A DNA stretch of 64,000 nucleotides from Amycolatopsis sp. NBC_01488 (GTDB lineage Bacteria > Actinomycetota > Actinomycetes > Mycobacteriales > Pseudonocardiaceae), in NCBI RefSeq assembly GCF_036227105.1, contig NZ_CP109434.1, positions 5,427,001-5,491,000 on the forward strand, in the 5' to 3' direction. The translations under genes were made by a program, and so were the position numbers. The notes beneath the pieces are model-generated. The model did not search any database. It saw only the letters and a program-made list of their open reading frames with translations, and had not been told where the DNA came from. Below, one piece after another: positions 57,468 to 64,000 of the stretch (position 1 is the first letter of the stretch; each line of letters starts with the position of its first letter).

Positions 57468-58211
57468 TCAGACGATTCCGCCGTTGGCGCGCAGCACCTG
57501 GCCGTTGACCCAGCGGGCCGGGCCGGCGAGGAACGCGACGACCTCGGCGATGTCCTCGGGCCGGCCGAGGCGCTCGAGCGGCGGCTGCTTGGCCATCCGG
57601 CCGATCGTCTCCTCGTCCTTGCCGTCGAGGAACAGCGCGGTCGCCGTGGGGCCGGGCGCCACGGTGTTGACGGTGACGTCGCGGCCGCGCAGCTCGCGCG
57701 CCAGGATCATGGTGATCGCCTCGACCGCGCCCTTGGTCGCGTTGTAGATGCCGTAGCCGGGCAGGTTCAGCCCGAGCACCGACGTCGAGGTGGTGATCAC
57801 GGCGCCGCCGTCGCGGACCCGCCGCGCGGCCTGCTGGGCCACCGCGAACGTGCCGCGGATGTTGGTGCGGTGCACCCGGTCGAGGACCTCGAAGTCGGTG
57901 TCCGCGATCGGCGTCGGCGCGTTCATCACGCCGGCCAGGTGCGCGACGACGTCCACGCCGCCGAACGCGGTCTCCGCGGTGTCGAACAGCCCCGCGACCG
58001 CGGCCGGGTCGGCCACGTCGGCGCGGACGGCGATGGCCCGGCCGCCCCGCTCGGTGATGGCGTCGACGGCGGCCTGGGCCTCCTTTTCGTTGCCGGCGTA
58101 GTTGACGACGACCGCCATGCCGTCGGCGGCCAGGCGCTCGGCGACCTGGCGGCCGATGCCGCGGGAGCCGCCGGTGACGATCGCGACCCGGGACTCAGTG
58201 GGGGTGCTCAT
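57468..58211 (-). CDS. Short-chain dehydrogenase/reductase
   Basis: 247 residues. The NAD(P) motif is TGGSRGIGRQVAERL, the active site has Ser in TTSTSVLG and YNATK (Tyr and Lys), and the C-terminal GQVLRANGGIV is typical of classical SDRs close to 3-ketoacyl-ACP reductase. The residues after the second strand (VVNYAGNEKEA) suggest NADP preference is not strong. The intergenic region upstream holds repeated CTGTTATCG sites, so a dedicated repressor probably exists elsewhere. Confidence 0.92.
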   Translation of the reverse strand: MSTPTESRVAIVTGGSRGIGRQVAERLAADGMAVVVNYAGNEKEAQAAVDAITERGGRAIAVRADVADPAAVAGLFDTAETAFGGVDVVAHLAGVMNAPTPIADTDFEVLDRVHRTNIRGTFAVAQQAARRVRDGGAVITTSTSVLGLNLPGYGIYNATKGAVEAITMILARELRGRDVTVNTVAPGPTATALFLDGKDEETIGRMAKQPPLERLGRPEDIAEVVAFLAGPARWVNGQVLRANGGIV

Positions 58212-58261
58212 CGGTTCCTTCTTCCGGTCCGGGCGGTGGCTGTATCACCGCTTCCCTTGTT

Positions 58262-58323
58262 CTGTTATCGACGATAGCACCACGATGGTAACAACGCTAG
58301 TCCGTAACTGTTATCGTCGTTAC
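58262..58323. promoter_or_regulatory. Repeated CTGTTATCG elements upstream of the SDR gene (candidate operators)
   Basis: CTGTTATCGACGATAG (58262-58277) contains the palindrome TATCG-A-CGATA. A second copy, CTGTTATCGTCGTTAC (58308-58323), follows 46 bases later, with GGTAACAACG (58288-58297) between them. This AT-richer block in the 248-base gap looks like a cluster of sites for a TetR- or MarR-type repressor. Confidence 0.5.
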
Positions 58324-58459
58324 ACCACGGGTGTGGCCTCGGCATCCGGCCGTATCCGCGCCGCCGGTCGGCCGAATCGCGGGCTGACCCGGTTTTCGGG
58401 CCTGGGCGGGCGGGAACACCGGACGCATCGGGGGCGACATCCGTGAAGGAGTTTGCACA

Positions 58460-59152
58460 ATGCCCACATGGCTGATCGTCGTGATCGTCATCGTGGCCAT
58501 CGCGGTGCTCGGCGCCGTGATTTGGCTTGTGACGCAAGAGATGCAGCGAAAACGCCTGCAGCAGCGGTTCGGTCCGGAGTACGACCGAGCCGTCAAGGAG
58601 AGTGACAACCCGCGTGCGGCGCAACGGGAACTGGCCGAGCGGGAACGCCGGCACAAGGAGCTCGACATCCGCCCGCTGTCGGCGTCGGCGCGCGAGCGCT
58701 ACACCCAGGAATGGGCGCAGGTGCAGGAAAAGTTCGTCGACCAGCCGGCCGCCGCGGTCTCCGACGCCGACCGGCTCCTCGTGGGGCTGATGGGCGAGCG
58801 GGGCTACCCGACCGAGGGGTACGAGCAGCAGGTGGCCGACCTTTCCGTGCGGCACGCCAAGACCCTGGAGCACTACCGCGCCGCGCACACCACGCAGCAG
58901 AAGCGCGACGGAGCGTCCACTGAGGACCTCCGCGACGCGATGGTGCGCTACCGCACGGTCTTCGAGGACCTGCTGACCGACGGCGCGGACGACGAGCGGC
59001 ACGACCACCACGACCGTCGCAACGGGCACGACCGCACCGAGCACGACCGCGACCGTGCCGACGAGGCCCGCGACGACGACCGTCACGAGACCGGACAGCA
59101 CGAGCGACAGGCGTCCGCGCAGCCGCGGACCGAGTGGAACGGAGGACGCTGA
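58460..59152 (+). CDS. Membrane-anchored charged protein, first of a related pair
   Basis: 230 residues. One N-terminal membrane helix (about 3-25) is followed by a helical domain (RERYTQEWAQVQEKFVDQP, AVSDADRLLVGLMGERGYP, ATLEH-type helices, LRDAMVRYRTVFEDLL), then a very charged tail rich in Asp, Arg and His (DDERHDHHDRRNGHDRTEHD). The helical domain matches that of the next gene. Function unknown. ATG 58460 follows GTGAAGGAG. Confidence 0.8.
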   Translation: MPTWLIVVIVIVAIAVLGAVIWLVTQEMQRKRLQQRFGPEYDRAVKESDNPRAAQRELAERERRHKELDIRPLSASARERYTQEWAQVQEKFVDQPAAAVSDADRLLVGLMGERGYPTEGYEQQVADLSVRHAKTLEHYRAAHTTQQKRDGASTEDLRDAMVRYRTVFEDLLTDGADDERHDHHDRRNGHDRTEHDRDRADEARDDDRHETGQHERQASAQPRTEWNGGR

Positions 59153-59154
59153 CC

Positions 59155-59697
59155 ATGACCGAGCACCTGACCCGGCACGGCACCGAACACGACGACGACC
59201 TCACCGGGCGTGAAGACGTCCGCGAGCCGGACGGCACCGACGTCCCCGGCCAGGACCGGGCCGACTTCCGCGAGCCGGGCACCGACGAGGGCTACGAGGG
59301 CGACCGCGAAGCCGATCGCGACGGTGAACAGAACCTGAGCACCGCCGACCTGGCTTCGGCTTCGGCCCAGCCGACCGCCGGCGACGCCCACGCGGACGCC
59401 ACTCCCGCCCAGTCGGGTGGCGACGTGGAGACCCCGCCGCTGATCGACGAGGAGAAGATCACCGGCTTCCGGGACCGCTGGCAGAACGTGCAGACCGGCT
59501 TCGTCGACGACCCGAAGCAGGCCGTCCACGACGCCGACGAGCTGGTCGCGGCCGTGATCAGCGCCCTGGCGACCACGTTCGCCGAGCACAAGAGCGAGCT
59601 GGAAGGCCAGTGGCGGCAGGGCGAACCAGCCACCGAGGAACTGCGGATCGCACTGCGCCGCTACCGCTCGTTCTTCGACCAGCTGCTCCCGCGGTAG
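59155..59697 (+). CDS. Charged soluble protein, second of a related pair
   Basis: 180 residues. An acidic, disordered N-terminal half (EHDDDLTGREDVREPDG) precedes a helical domain whose key positions repeat those of the gene upstream: FRDRWQNVQTGFVDDPKQAV, HDADELVAAVISALATTFAE, LRIALRRYRSFFDQLL. Only two bases separate the genes and GGAGGACG precedes the ATG, so they are co-expressed. The two proteins may pair through the shared domain, one anchored and one soluble. No known function. Confidence 0.8.
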   Translation: MTEHLTRHGTEHDDDLTGREDVREPDGTDVPGQDRADFREPGTDEGYEGDREADRDGEQNLSTADLASASAQPTAGDAHADATPAQSGGDVETPPLIDEEKITGFRDRWQNVQTGFVDDPKQAVHDADELVAAVISALATTFAEHKSELEGQWRQGEPATEELRIALRRYRSFFDQLLPR

Positions 59698-59770
59698 CCG
59701 GACCCGTTTGCCGGCGGGCATGATCGGGTAGCACGCCGGTGAACGGGTTCAGCCAATGGGAGGCAGCCGA

Positions 59771-60289
59771 ATGAACGTGGCCGATCTGCTCGTCGACGGG
59801 TTCGGCCGGGTCCGCGAGCACGTGCACGCGGCGGTGGAAGGGCTCACCGCCGAGCAGCTCCGGACCCGGCTGGACGACGGGGCCAACTCGATCGCCTGGC
59901 TGGTGTGGCACCTGACCCGCGTCCAGGACGACCACGTCGCCGACGTGGCCGGGACCGAGCAGGTGTGGACAAGCCAGGACTGGCTTTCGCGGTTCGGGCT
60001 CCCGTTCCCGGCGGGCGACACCGGCTACGGCCACCGCCCGGCCGACGTCGAGGCGGTCCGGGTCGATGAGCCGGACCTGCTCGCCGGGTACTACGACGCC
60101 GTGCACGAGCAGACCGTGCGGTACCTCGAGAACCTCGACGACGAGGCGCTCGACCGGGTCGTCGACGAGGCGTGGGACCCCCCGGTGACGCTGGGCGTGC
60201 GGCTGGTCAGCGTCCTCGACGACGACATCCAGCACGCCGGGCAGGCGATGTTCGTCCGCGGCGTGCTGGAACGCCGTCAGTCCTCGTAG
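59771..60289 (+). CDS. DinB/DUF664 family protein
   Basis: 172 residues, four-helix bundle. Possible metal ligands lie in AWLVWHLTRVQDDH, and the final helix DDDIQHAGQAMFVRG keeps the last His. ATG 59771 begins the first helix (MNVADLLVDGFGRVREHV). Family members include mycothiol-dependent enzymes; the substrate is unknown. It converges with soxR, overlapping by 13 bases. Confidence 0.85.
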   Translation: MNVADLLVDGFGRVREHVHAAVEGLTAEQLRTRLDDGANSIAWLVWHLTRVQDDHVADVAGTEQVWTSQDWLSRFGLPFPAGDTGYGHRPADVEAVRVDEPDLLAGYYDAVHEQTVRYLENLDDEALDRVVDEAWDPPVTLGVRLVSVLDDDIQHAGQAMFVRGVLERRQSS

Positions 60290-60756
60290 CCGCCGCCGCG
60301 GTGATCGGCCAGGCGCCGCGGGCCGGGCCCGTCGGTGCCGAGCCGGTCGCCCGGGTTGGCGAGCCGGCACTTGGCCAGGGACATGCAGCCGCAGCCGATG
60401 CAGTCGGTGAGCTGGTCGCGCAGCTGTTCCATCTGCCGGATCCGCGCGTTCAGGTCGTCCTGCCAGCACCGCGAGATCCGCGCCCAGTCCGCCCGGGTCG
60501 GCGTGCGGTCGTCGGGCAGGAGCGCGAGCACCTCCCGGATCGCCGACAGCGGCATGCCGACCCGCTGGGACATCCGGATGAAGGTCACCCGCCGCAGCGC
60601 GTCCCGGCCGTAGCGGCGCTGGTTGCCCGCGGTGCGGCGGCTGCGGATGAGGCCTTCGTCCTCGTAGAACCGCAAGGCCGATGCGGGGACCCCGCTGCGC
60701 CGGGAGAGCTCGCCGACGGTGAGGTCGGGCAGCGTGCGCGCTGTGGCGTTCACCAT
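60277..60756 (-). CDS. soxR: Redox-sensitive MerR-family activator SoxR
   Basis: 159 residues. The MerR HTH (LTVGELSRRSGVPASALRFYEDEGLI, landmark RSGVPASALRFYEDEGL) and dimerisation helix are followed by the [2Fe-2S] ligands Cys119, Cys122, Cys124 and Cys130 (CIGCGCMSLAKC), the exact CX2CXCX5C spacing of SoxR. In actinobacteria SoxR senses redox-active metabolites rather than superoxide. A perfect SoxR-box-like inverted repeat lies 29 bases upstream. The gene itself is the only obvious target in view. Confidence 0.95.
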   Translation of the reverse strand: MVNATARTLPDLTVGELSRRSGVPASALRFYEDEGLIRSRRTAGNQRRYGRDALRRVTFIRMSQRVGMPLSAIREVLALLPDDRTPTRADWARISRCWQDDLNARIRQMEQLRDQLTDCIGCGCMSLAKCRLANPGDRLGTDGPGPRRLADHRGGGYED

Positions 60757-60785
60757 GCTCCCCAGCCAACCACAGCCGCACGCTT

Positions 60786-60807
60786 GACTTCAAGCTCGCT
60801 TGAAGTC
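60786..60807. promoter_or_regulatory. SoxR-box operator
   Basis: GACTTCAAGC (60786-60795) and GCTTGAAGTC (60798-60807) are perfect inverted repeats separated by TC, closely matching the CTCAAG/CTTGAG form of known SoxR boxes. It lies upstream of soxR, suggesting autoregulation. Confidence 0.75.
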
Positions 60808-60862
60808 TGATTCCGACCCCGGTCTTCGTGGCGGGTGACCGTCCACAGTAGACGAACGTCGC

Positions 60863-61351
60863 TCAGAACGCCTGGCACGTTTGGTACGGCAGCTGGACGT
60901 CCGTTCCGGAGAGGCTGATGGTGCCGTCGACCGAATACCGGGTCTGCGCCGCCAGTGCGGCGAACGCGGTGCAGGTCAGCTGGTTGATCCCGAGGCCGGA
61001 GATCGGCTTCAGCGCGAACGGGAACGTGATCGCCGCCGGCGGGCCCGGAGTCAGCGTGATGGGCCCGGACCGAGCCGGGAGCGCGGTCACGTAGCCGTCG
61101 GCCGCCTCCTCGGTGGTCGGTCCGGCCAGGAGGGTCGCCAGGGCTGCCTCGACCCCGACGGTGCTGCCGGACGACCGTGTCACCGGGGCCACCCGCCCGT
61201 CGATGACGAAGTACAGGATGAGGTCGGTGCCGCGCCCGGGGGCGCCCGGGTTCCGCAGCGTCGGCGCCGGGCCGGCCGGGACGGCGCCGGTCGGCTTGAC
61301 GCCGCACGCGCTCACCAGCAGCAGCGCGACCAGGACGAAGAGCTTCTTCAC
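60863..61351 (-). CDS. GerMN-domain lipoprotein
   Basis: 162 residues. The lipobox LVSAC puts the modified Cys at residue 16. The folded part (TDLILYFVIDGRVAPVTR, VEAALATLLAGPTTEEAADGY, CTAFAALAAQTRYSVDGTI) is one GerMN/Spo0M-like domain as found in LpqB. GTG 61351 overlaps the kinase stop in GTGA, so the lipoprotein is the third gene of the two-component operon and may modulate the kinase at the cell surface. Confidence 0.88.
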   Translation of the reverse strand: MKKLFVLVALLLVSACGVKPTGAVPAGPAPTLRNPGAPGRGTDLILYFVIDGRVAPVTRSSGSTVGVEAALATLLAGPTTEEAADGYVTALPARSGPITLTPGPPAAITFPFALKPISGLGINQLTCTAFAALAAQTRYSVDGTISLSGTDVQLPYQTCQAF

Positions 61352-62793
61352 GGTGCCTCCACGAACGGGGCCTCCTCGAACCGGGCTTCCCGGGGCAGGC
61401 GCAGCTCGAACCGCGCGCCGCCGCCGGTGTTGGCCGCGACGATGTCGCCGCCGTGCAGCCGCGCGTTCTCGCGCGCGATGGACAGCCCGAGCCCGCTGCC
61501 CTCGGACCGCGCCCGGGACGTGTCCGCCTTGGCGAAGCGGTCGAAGACCCGGGGCAGGACCTCTTCGGGGATGCCTGGCCCGTGGTCGGTGACGGTCAGC
61601 ACGAGGTCGCCGGGCCCGGCCCGCAGCACCACCTCGACCGGGGGCGCACCGTGCCGCAGCGCGTTGCCGACGAGGTTCGCCACGACGATGTCCAGCCGCC
61701 GCCGGTCGAGCGCGGCCGTGATGCCGGGCGGCAGGTCGGCGACCACGGCGGAGCTTTCGGAGCCGGGCTCCCAGCCGCGCGCGGTGAGGCTGTCGGTGAC
61801 CGCGGCGGCGACGTCCAGCTTCTCCCGGCGCAGCTCGGCCCGGCCGGCGTCGAACCGGGAGATCTCGATCAGGTCCTGGACCAGCCGCGTCAGCCGTTTG
61901 GTCTCCGCCGACACCAGCCGCGCGGCGACCGCGGTGTCCGCGGGCAGCTGGCCGGCGTCCTCGTCGAGGACGTCGGTGACGGCGTTCATCGCGGCCAGCG
62001 GGGTGCGCAGCTCGTGCGAGACGTCGGCGACGAACCGCCGCGCGTCGGCCTCCATCGCGCGCAGCGTCCCGACCGTGCGCTCCAGCTCCGCCGCGGTGTG
62101 GTTGAACGTCGTGACCAGCTGCGCGAGCTCGTCGGCGCCCTTGACGCGCAGGCGTACGTCGAGCCGCCCCCGGCCGAGCTGGTCCGCCGCGGTGTTCAGC
62201 GCGCGCACCGGCCGCAGCACCTGCCGGGCGGCCAGCAGGGCCACCGCCACCGCGAACGGCAGGGCGAGCGCGGAGACCAGCCAGGCCTGGCGGGCCAGGT
62301 CGGCGATCGCGGCCTGCTGCTGGCCCAGCGACGTCCCCGAGTAGACCTCGAGGCCGCTCGCGGTGCCCGACCCGGTCTGCACCGGGATCCCCACGTAGAA
62401 CATCGGGTAGCCCTGGGCGTCGACCCGCTGGAACTGGATCCTCGTGCCGGTCGCGACGGCCTGGCGCAGCTCGGCGGGCACGTCGTCCACCGTCATGCCC
62501 GACGACGAGTGCAGGCCGTGGTAGACGACCAGCGCGCCGCCGGGCTTGAGCGCGGCCGCGAACGCGTCGAGCGTGGCCTGGGACGGCGGCAGCGACACGG
62601 TCGGCAGGTACGCGACGATCTGGTCGCGCAGCTTCAGCATCGTCTGGTCCTGGACGCCCTTGAGGATGGCGTTGCGCGCGGAGACGTAGCTCGCGCCCGC
62701 CGCCGCGGTGGCGCCGAAGATCATGATGACCGCGAAGGCGGCGACCAGCCGGGGCCTCAGCCCGGCGAGCCACGAGCGGACCGGCCGGATCAC
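61348..62793 (-). CDS. Sensor histidine kinase (CseC/MtrB-like)
   Basis: 481 residues. Two membrane helices (about 15-37 and 171-190) enclose an extracytoplasmic sensor of about 130 residues. HAMP follows, then the phospho-accepting His260 in VADVSHELRTPLAAM, the N box NLVGNALRHG, G1 DHGPGIPEEV and G2 GSGLGLSIA. GTG 62793 overlaps the regulator stop, and its own stop overlaps the lipoprotein start. The response regulator-kinase-lipoprotein set resembles CseABC or MtrAB-LpqB in content, but I cannot name the orthologue. Confidence 0.92.
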   Translation of the reverse strand: MIRPVRSWLAGLRPRLVAAFAVIMIFGATAAAGASYVSARNAILKGVQDQTMLKLRDQIVAYLPTVSLPPSQATLDAFAAALKPGGALVVYHGLHSSSGMTVDDVPAELRQAVATGTRIQFQRVDAQGYPMFYVGIPVQTGSGTASGLEVYSGTSLGQQQAAIADLARQAWLVSALALPFAVAVALLAARQVLRPVRALNTAADQLGRGRLDVRLRVKGADELAQLVTTFNHTAAELERTVGTLRAMEADARRFVADVSHELRTPLAAMNAVTDVLDEDAGQLPADTAVAARLVSAETKRLTRLVQDLIEISRFDAGRAELRREKLDVAAAVTDSLTARGWEPGSESSAVVADLPPGITAALDRRRLDIVVANLVGNALRHGAPPVEVVLRAGPGDLVLTVTDHGPGIPEEVLPRVFDRFAKADTSRARSEGSGLGLSIARENARLHGGDIVAANTGGGARFELRLPREARFEEAPFVEAP

Positions 62794-63479
62794 GACCGGC
62801 CGAACCGGTAGCCGAACCCCCGGACCGTCCGCACGTACTCCGGCTTCGCGGGCGTGTCTTCGATCTTCGCCCGCAGCCGTTGCACGCACGCGTCGACGAG
62901 CCGCGAGTCGCCGAGGTAGTCGTGGTCCCAGACGGCGGAGAGGATCTGCTGGCGGCTGAACACCTGCCCGGGCGTGCGCGAGAGCTCCAGCAGCAGCTTC
63001 AGCTCGGTCGGGGTCAGCGACACCGGGGCGCCGCGCTTGGTCACCTCGAGCGCCGCCCGGTCGATGACCAGGTCGCCGTGGCGTTCCTCGGGCTGCGGCG
63101 GCTCATCCGGCCGCTCGGTGACGGCCCGGCGCAGCACCGCGCGGATCCGCGCGTCCAGCACCCGCGGTTCGACCGGCTTCGCGACGTAGTCGTCCGCGCC
63201 CGCTTCGAGCCCGGCCACGATGTCGAAGTCGTCGCTGCGCGCGGTGAGCATGATGATCGGGATCGGCCCCGACGCGCGCATCCGCCGGCACGTCTCGAAG
63301 CCGTCCATGCCGGGCAGCATCAGGTCGAGCACGACGAGGTCGGGCCGGTGGTGCACGAGCACCTCGATGCCGCGCTCGCCCGACTCCGCGGTGTGCACCA
63401 CGTGCCCCTGCCGCCGCAGGGCCAGCTGCAGTCCTTCCCGCACCGCCGCGTCGTCCTCTACCACCAGTACCTCGGCCAC
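62790..63479 (-). CDS. OmpR/PhoB-type response regulator
   Basis: 229 residues. The receiver has Asp9/Asp10 (VVEDD), phospho-Asp52 (LVVLDLMLPG), Thr in MLTARSDD and Lys in AKPVEP. The winged-helix output domain (LTPTELKLLLELSRTPGQVFSRQQIL, SRLVDACVQRLRAKIED, VRTVRGFGYRF; given in parts) is complete. GTG 63479 starts the operon. It should respond to the kinase encoded next. The 110-base divergent gap separates it from the PAP2-like gene. Confidence 0.95.
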   Translation of the reverse strand: MAEVLVVEDDAAVREGLQLALRRQGHVVHTAESGERGIEVLVHHRPDLVVLDLMLPGMDGFETCRRMRASGPIPIIMLTARSDDFDIVAGLEAGADDYVAKPVEPRVLDARIRAVLRRAVTERPDEPPQPEERHGDLVIDRAALEVTKRGAPVSLTPTELKLLLELSRTPGQVFSRQQILSAVWDHDYLGDSRLVDACVQRLRAKIEDTPAKPEYVRTVRGFGYRFGRS

Positions 63480-63589
63480 GGCGCCATTATTCGGAAAAGC
63501 GCACGTCGTGGCGACCCGGGCGGATCTTGTAGCAAAACCATGACATCGCGCTGACGGGATCTCGAAATGCCGGATCCAGACTCGGGGAC

Positions 63590-64000
63590 ATGGCAGTGAT
63601 CAGCTCCGACGTACGCCCCGTCACCCCGCCGGCCGGGCGCCACGCGCTCGTGACCCGGGCCGTGTCCCGCACCGCCGTGCTCGCGGCGAGCGCGGCCGGG
63701 TTCGCCCTCGCCTTCGTCGCGGCCTACCTGCTCTTCGTCCGCACGGAGGCCGGCCGCGGCGTCGAGAACGGCGTCGTCCGCAGCGCCCAGACCGCGGGAG
63801 AATCAGTGGACTGGGCGGCCCCGCTGCGGGACGCCGACCTGGTCGTCGTGCTCGGCGCCGTCGCGGTCCTGCTGGTGGTGATCGCCCTGGCCCGGCGGCG
63901 GTTCGCGCTCGGCGTGACGGCCCTGCTCCTGCTCGCCGCCCCGCTGGTGGTGGCGCAGCTGCTCAAGCTGTACGTCCTGGACCGGCCGGCCACCGGCGAC
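63590..64000 (+). CDS. PAP2-like membrane phosphatase (N-terminal part; runs off the window)
   Basis: 137 codons from ATG 63590 to the window end, still open. Three hydrophobic segments are visible (VLAASAAGFALAFVAAYLLF, DLVVVLGAVAVLLVVIAL, LGVTALLLLAAPLVVAQLL). The last visible part, LKLYVLDRPATG, resembles the first phosphatase motif of PAP2 enzymes, although the classical spacing (K, six residues, RP) is one residue short. It diverges from the response-regulator operon and may be controlled by it. Confidence 0.6.
   Translation, partial: MAVISSDVRPVTPPAGRHALVTRAVSRTAVLAASAAGFALAFVAAYLLFVRTEAGRGVENGVVRSAQTAGESVDWAAPLRDADLVVVLGAVAVLLVVIALARRRFALGVTALLLLAAPLVVAQLLKLYVLDRPATGD

Overview
The window is very GC-rich actinobacterial chromosome with strong G/C preference at third codon positions and frequent GTG starts. 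The gene set (SigK locus, ftsZ-pgeF-yggS-sepF-yggT-wag31 block, ileS T-box, SAM-IV riboswitch, DUF6879/HTH cassette) fits the Pseudonocardiales, most likely an Amycolatopsis-like organism. That genus call is an inference from gene content and style, not a database result. I found no rRNA, tRNA, IS element, prophage or CRISPR array.

Layout. 1-4.7 kb: the end of an NmrA-type protein, an MFS exporter divergent from a CGNR regulator across a perfect 13-bp inverted repeat, a DUF6879/HTH cassette whose HTH gene is broken, and a DinB-like protein. 4.7-10.1 kb: a SigK locus. DUF1295 and cyclopropane-fatty-acid-synthase-like genes diverge from FAD oxidoreductase, DUF1365, sigK and rskA genes, with two mirror-image SigK-type promoters between them. 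10.4-15.2 kb: the distal division cluster ftsZ-pgeF-yggS-sepF-yggT-wag31, directly downstream of rskA. 15.3-18.1 kb: a membrane protein with a Cys-rich tail, an ArsR regulator and an MFS pump. 18.1-23.3 kb: ileS under an ultrashort T-box, then a penicillin-binding protein. 23.4-28.2 kb: a second ArsR, a CPA-type antiporter, an M23 peptidase and a SAM-IV-controlled PLP enzyme. 28.2-31.1 kb: a decayed membrane gene, lspA, an RluA-type pseudouridine synthase and an AsnC-like HTH protein. 31.2-36.2 kb: a 1657-residue protein made of three complete DUF885 metallopeptidase-like modules. 36.3-40.8 kb: fumarylacetoacetase, an F420-dependent oxidoreductase, a sortase-like protein with Ser in place of the catalytic Cys, and Ppx/GppA. 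40.8-44.3 kb: a GH65 phosphorylase and beta-phosphoglucomutase pair plus an ArsR-like gene. 44.4-50 kb: small enzymes and regulators, including a MarR/PPOX pair that starts inside one palindrome, and a deletion scar joining two truncated genes. 50-54.4 kb: MoxR ATPase and VWA protein, an adenosine-deaminase family enzyme, a LamG-type secreted protein and a small antitoxin-like protein. 54.4-60.3 kb: recQ, a lipoprotein, DUF6314, an SDR, two related charged proteins and a DinB protein. 60.3-64 kb: soxR with its operator, a response regulator-kinase-GerMN lipoprotein operon, and the start of a PAP2-like membrane protein.

Recurring themes. Several promoters appear to give leaderless or nearly leaderless mRNAs. 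Six gene pairs are coupled by the 4-base overlap GTGA. Three convergent pairs interlock their stop codons. Four intergenic sites carry degenerate repeats of exactly 21-bp period, the largest being a nine-unit array with two blocks in opposite orientation at 37.5 kb. The strongest candidates for something undescribed are the triple DUF885 protein, the 21-bp repeat family, the operator-on-start-codon MarR arrangement and the Cys-less sortase.
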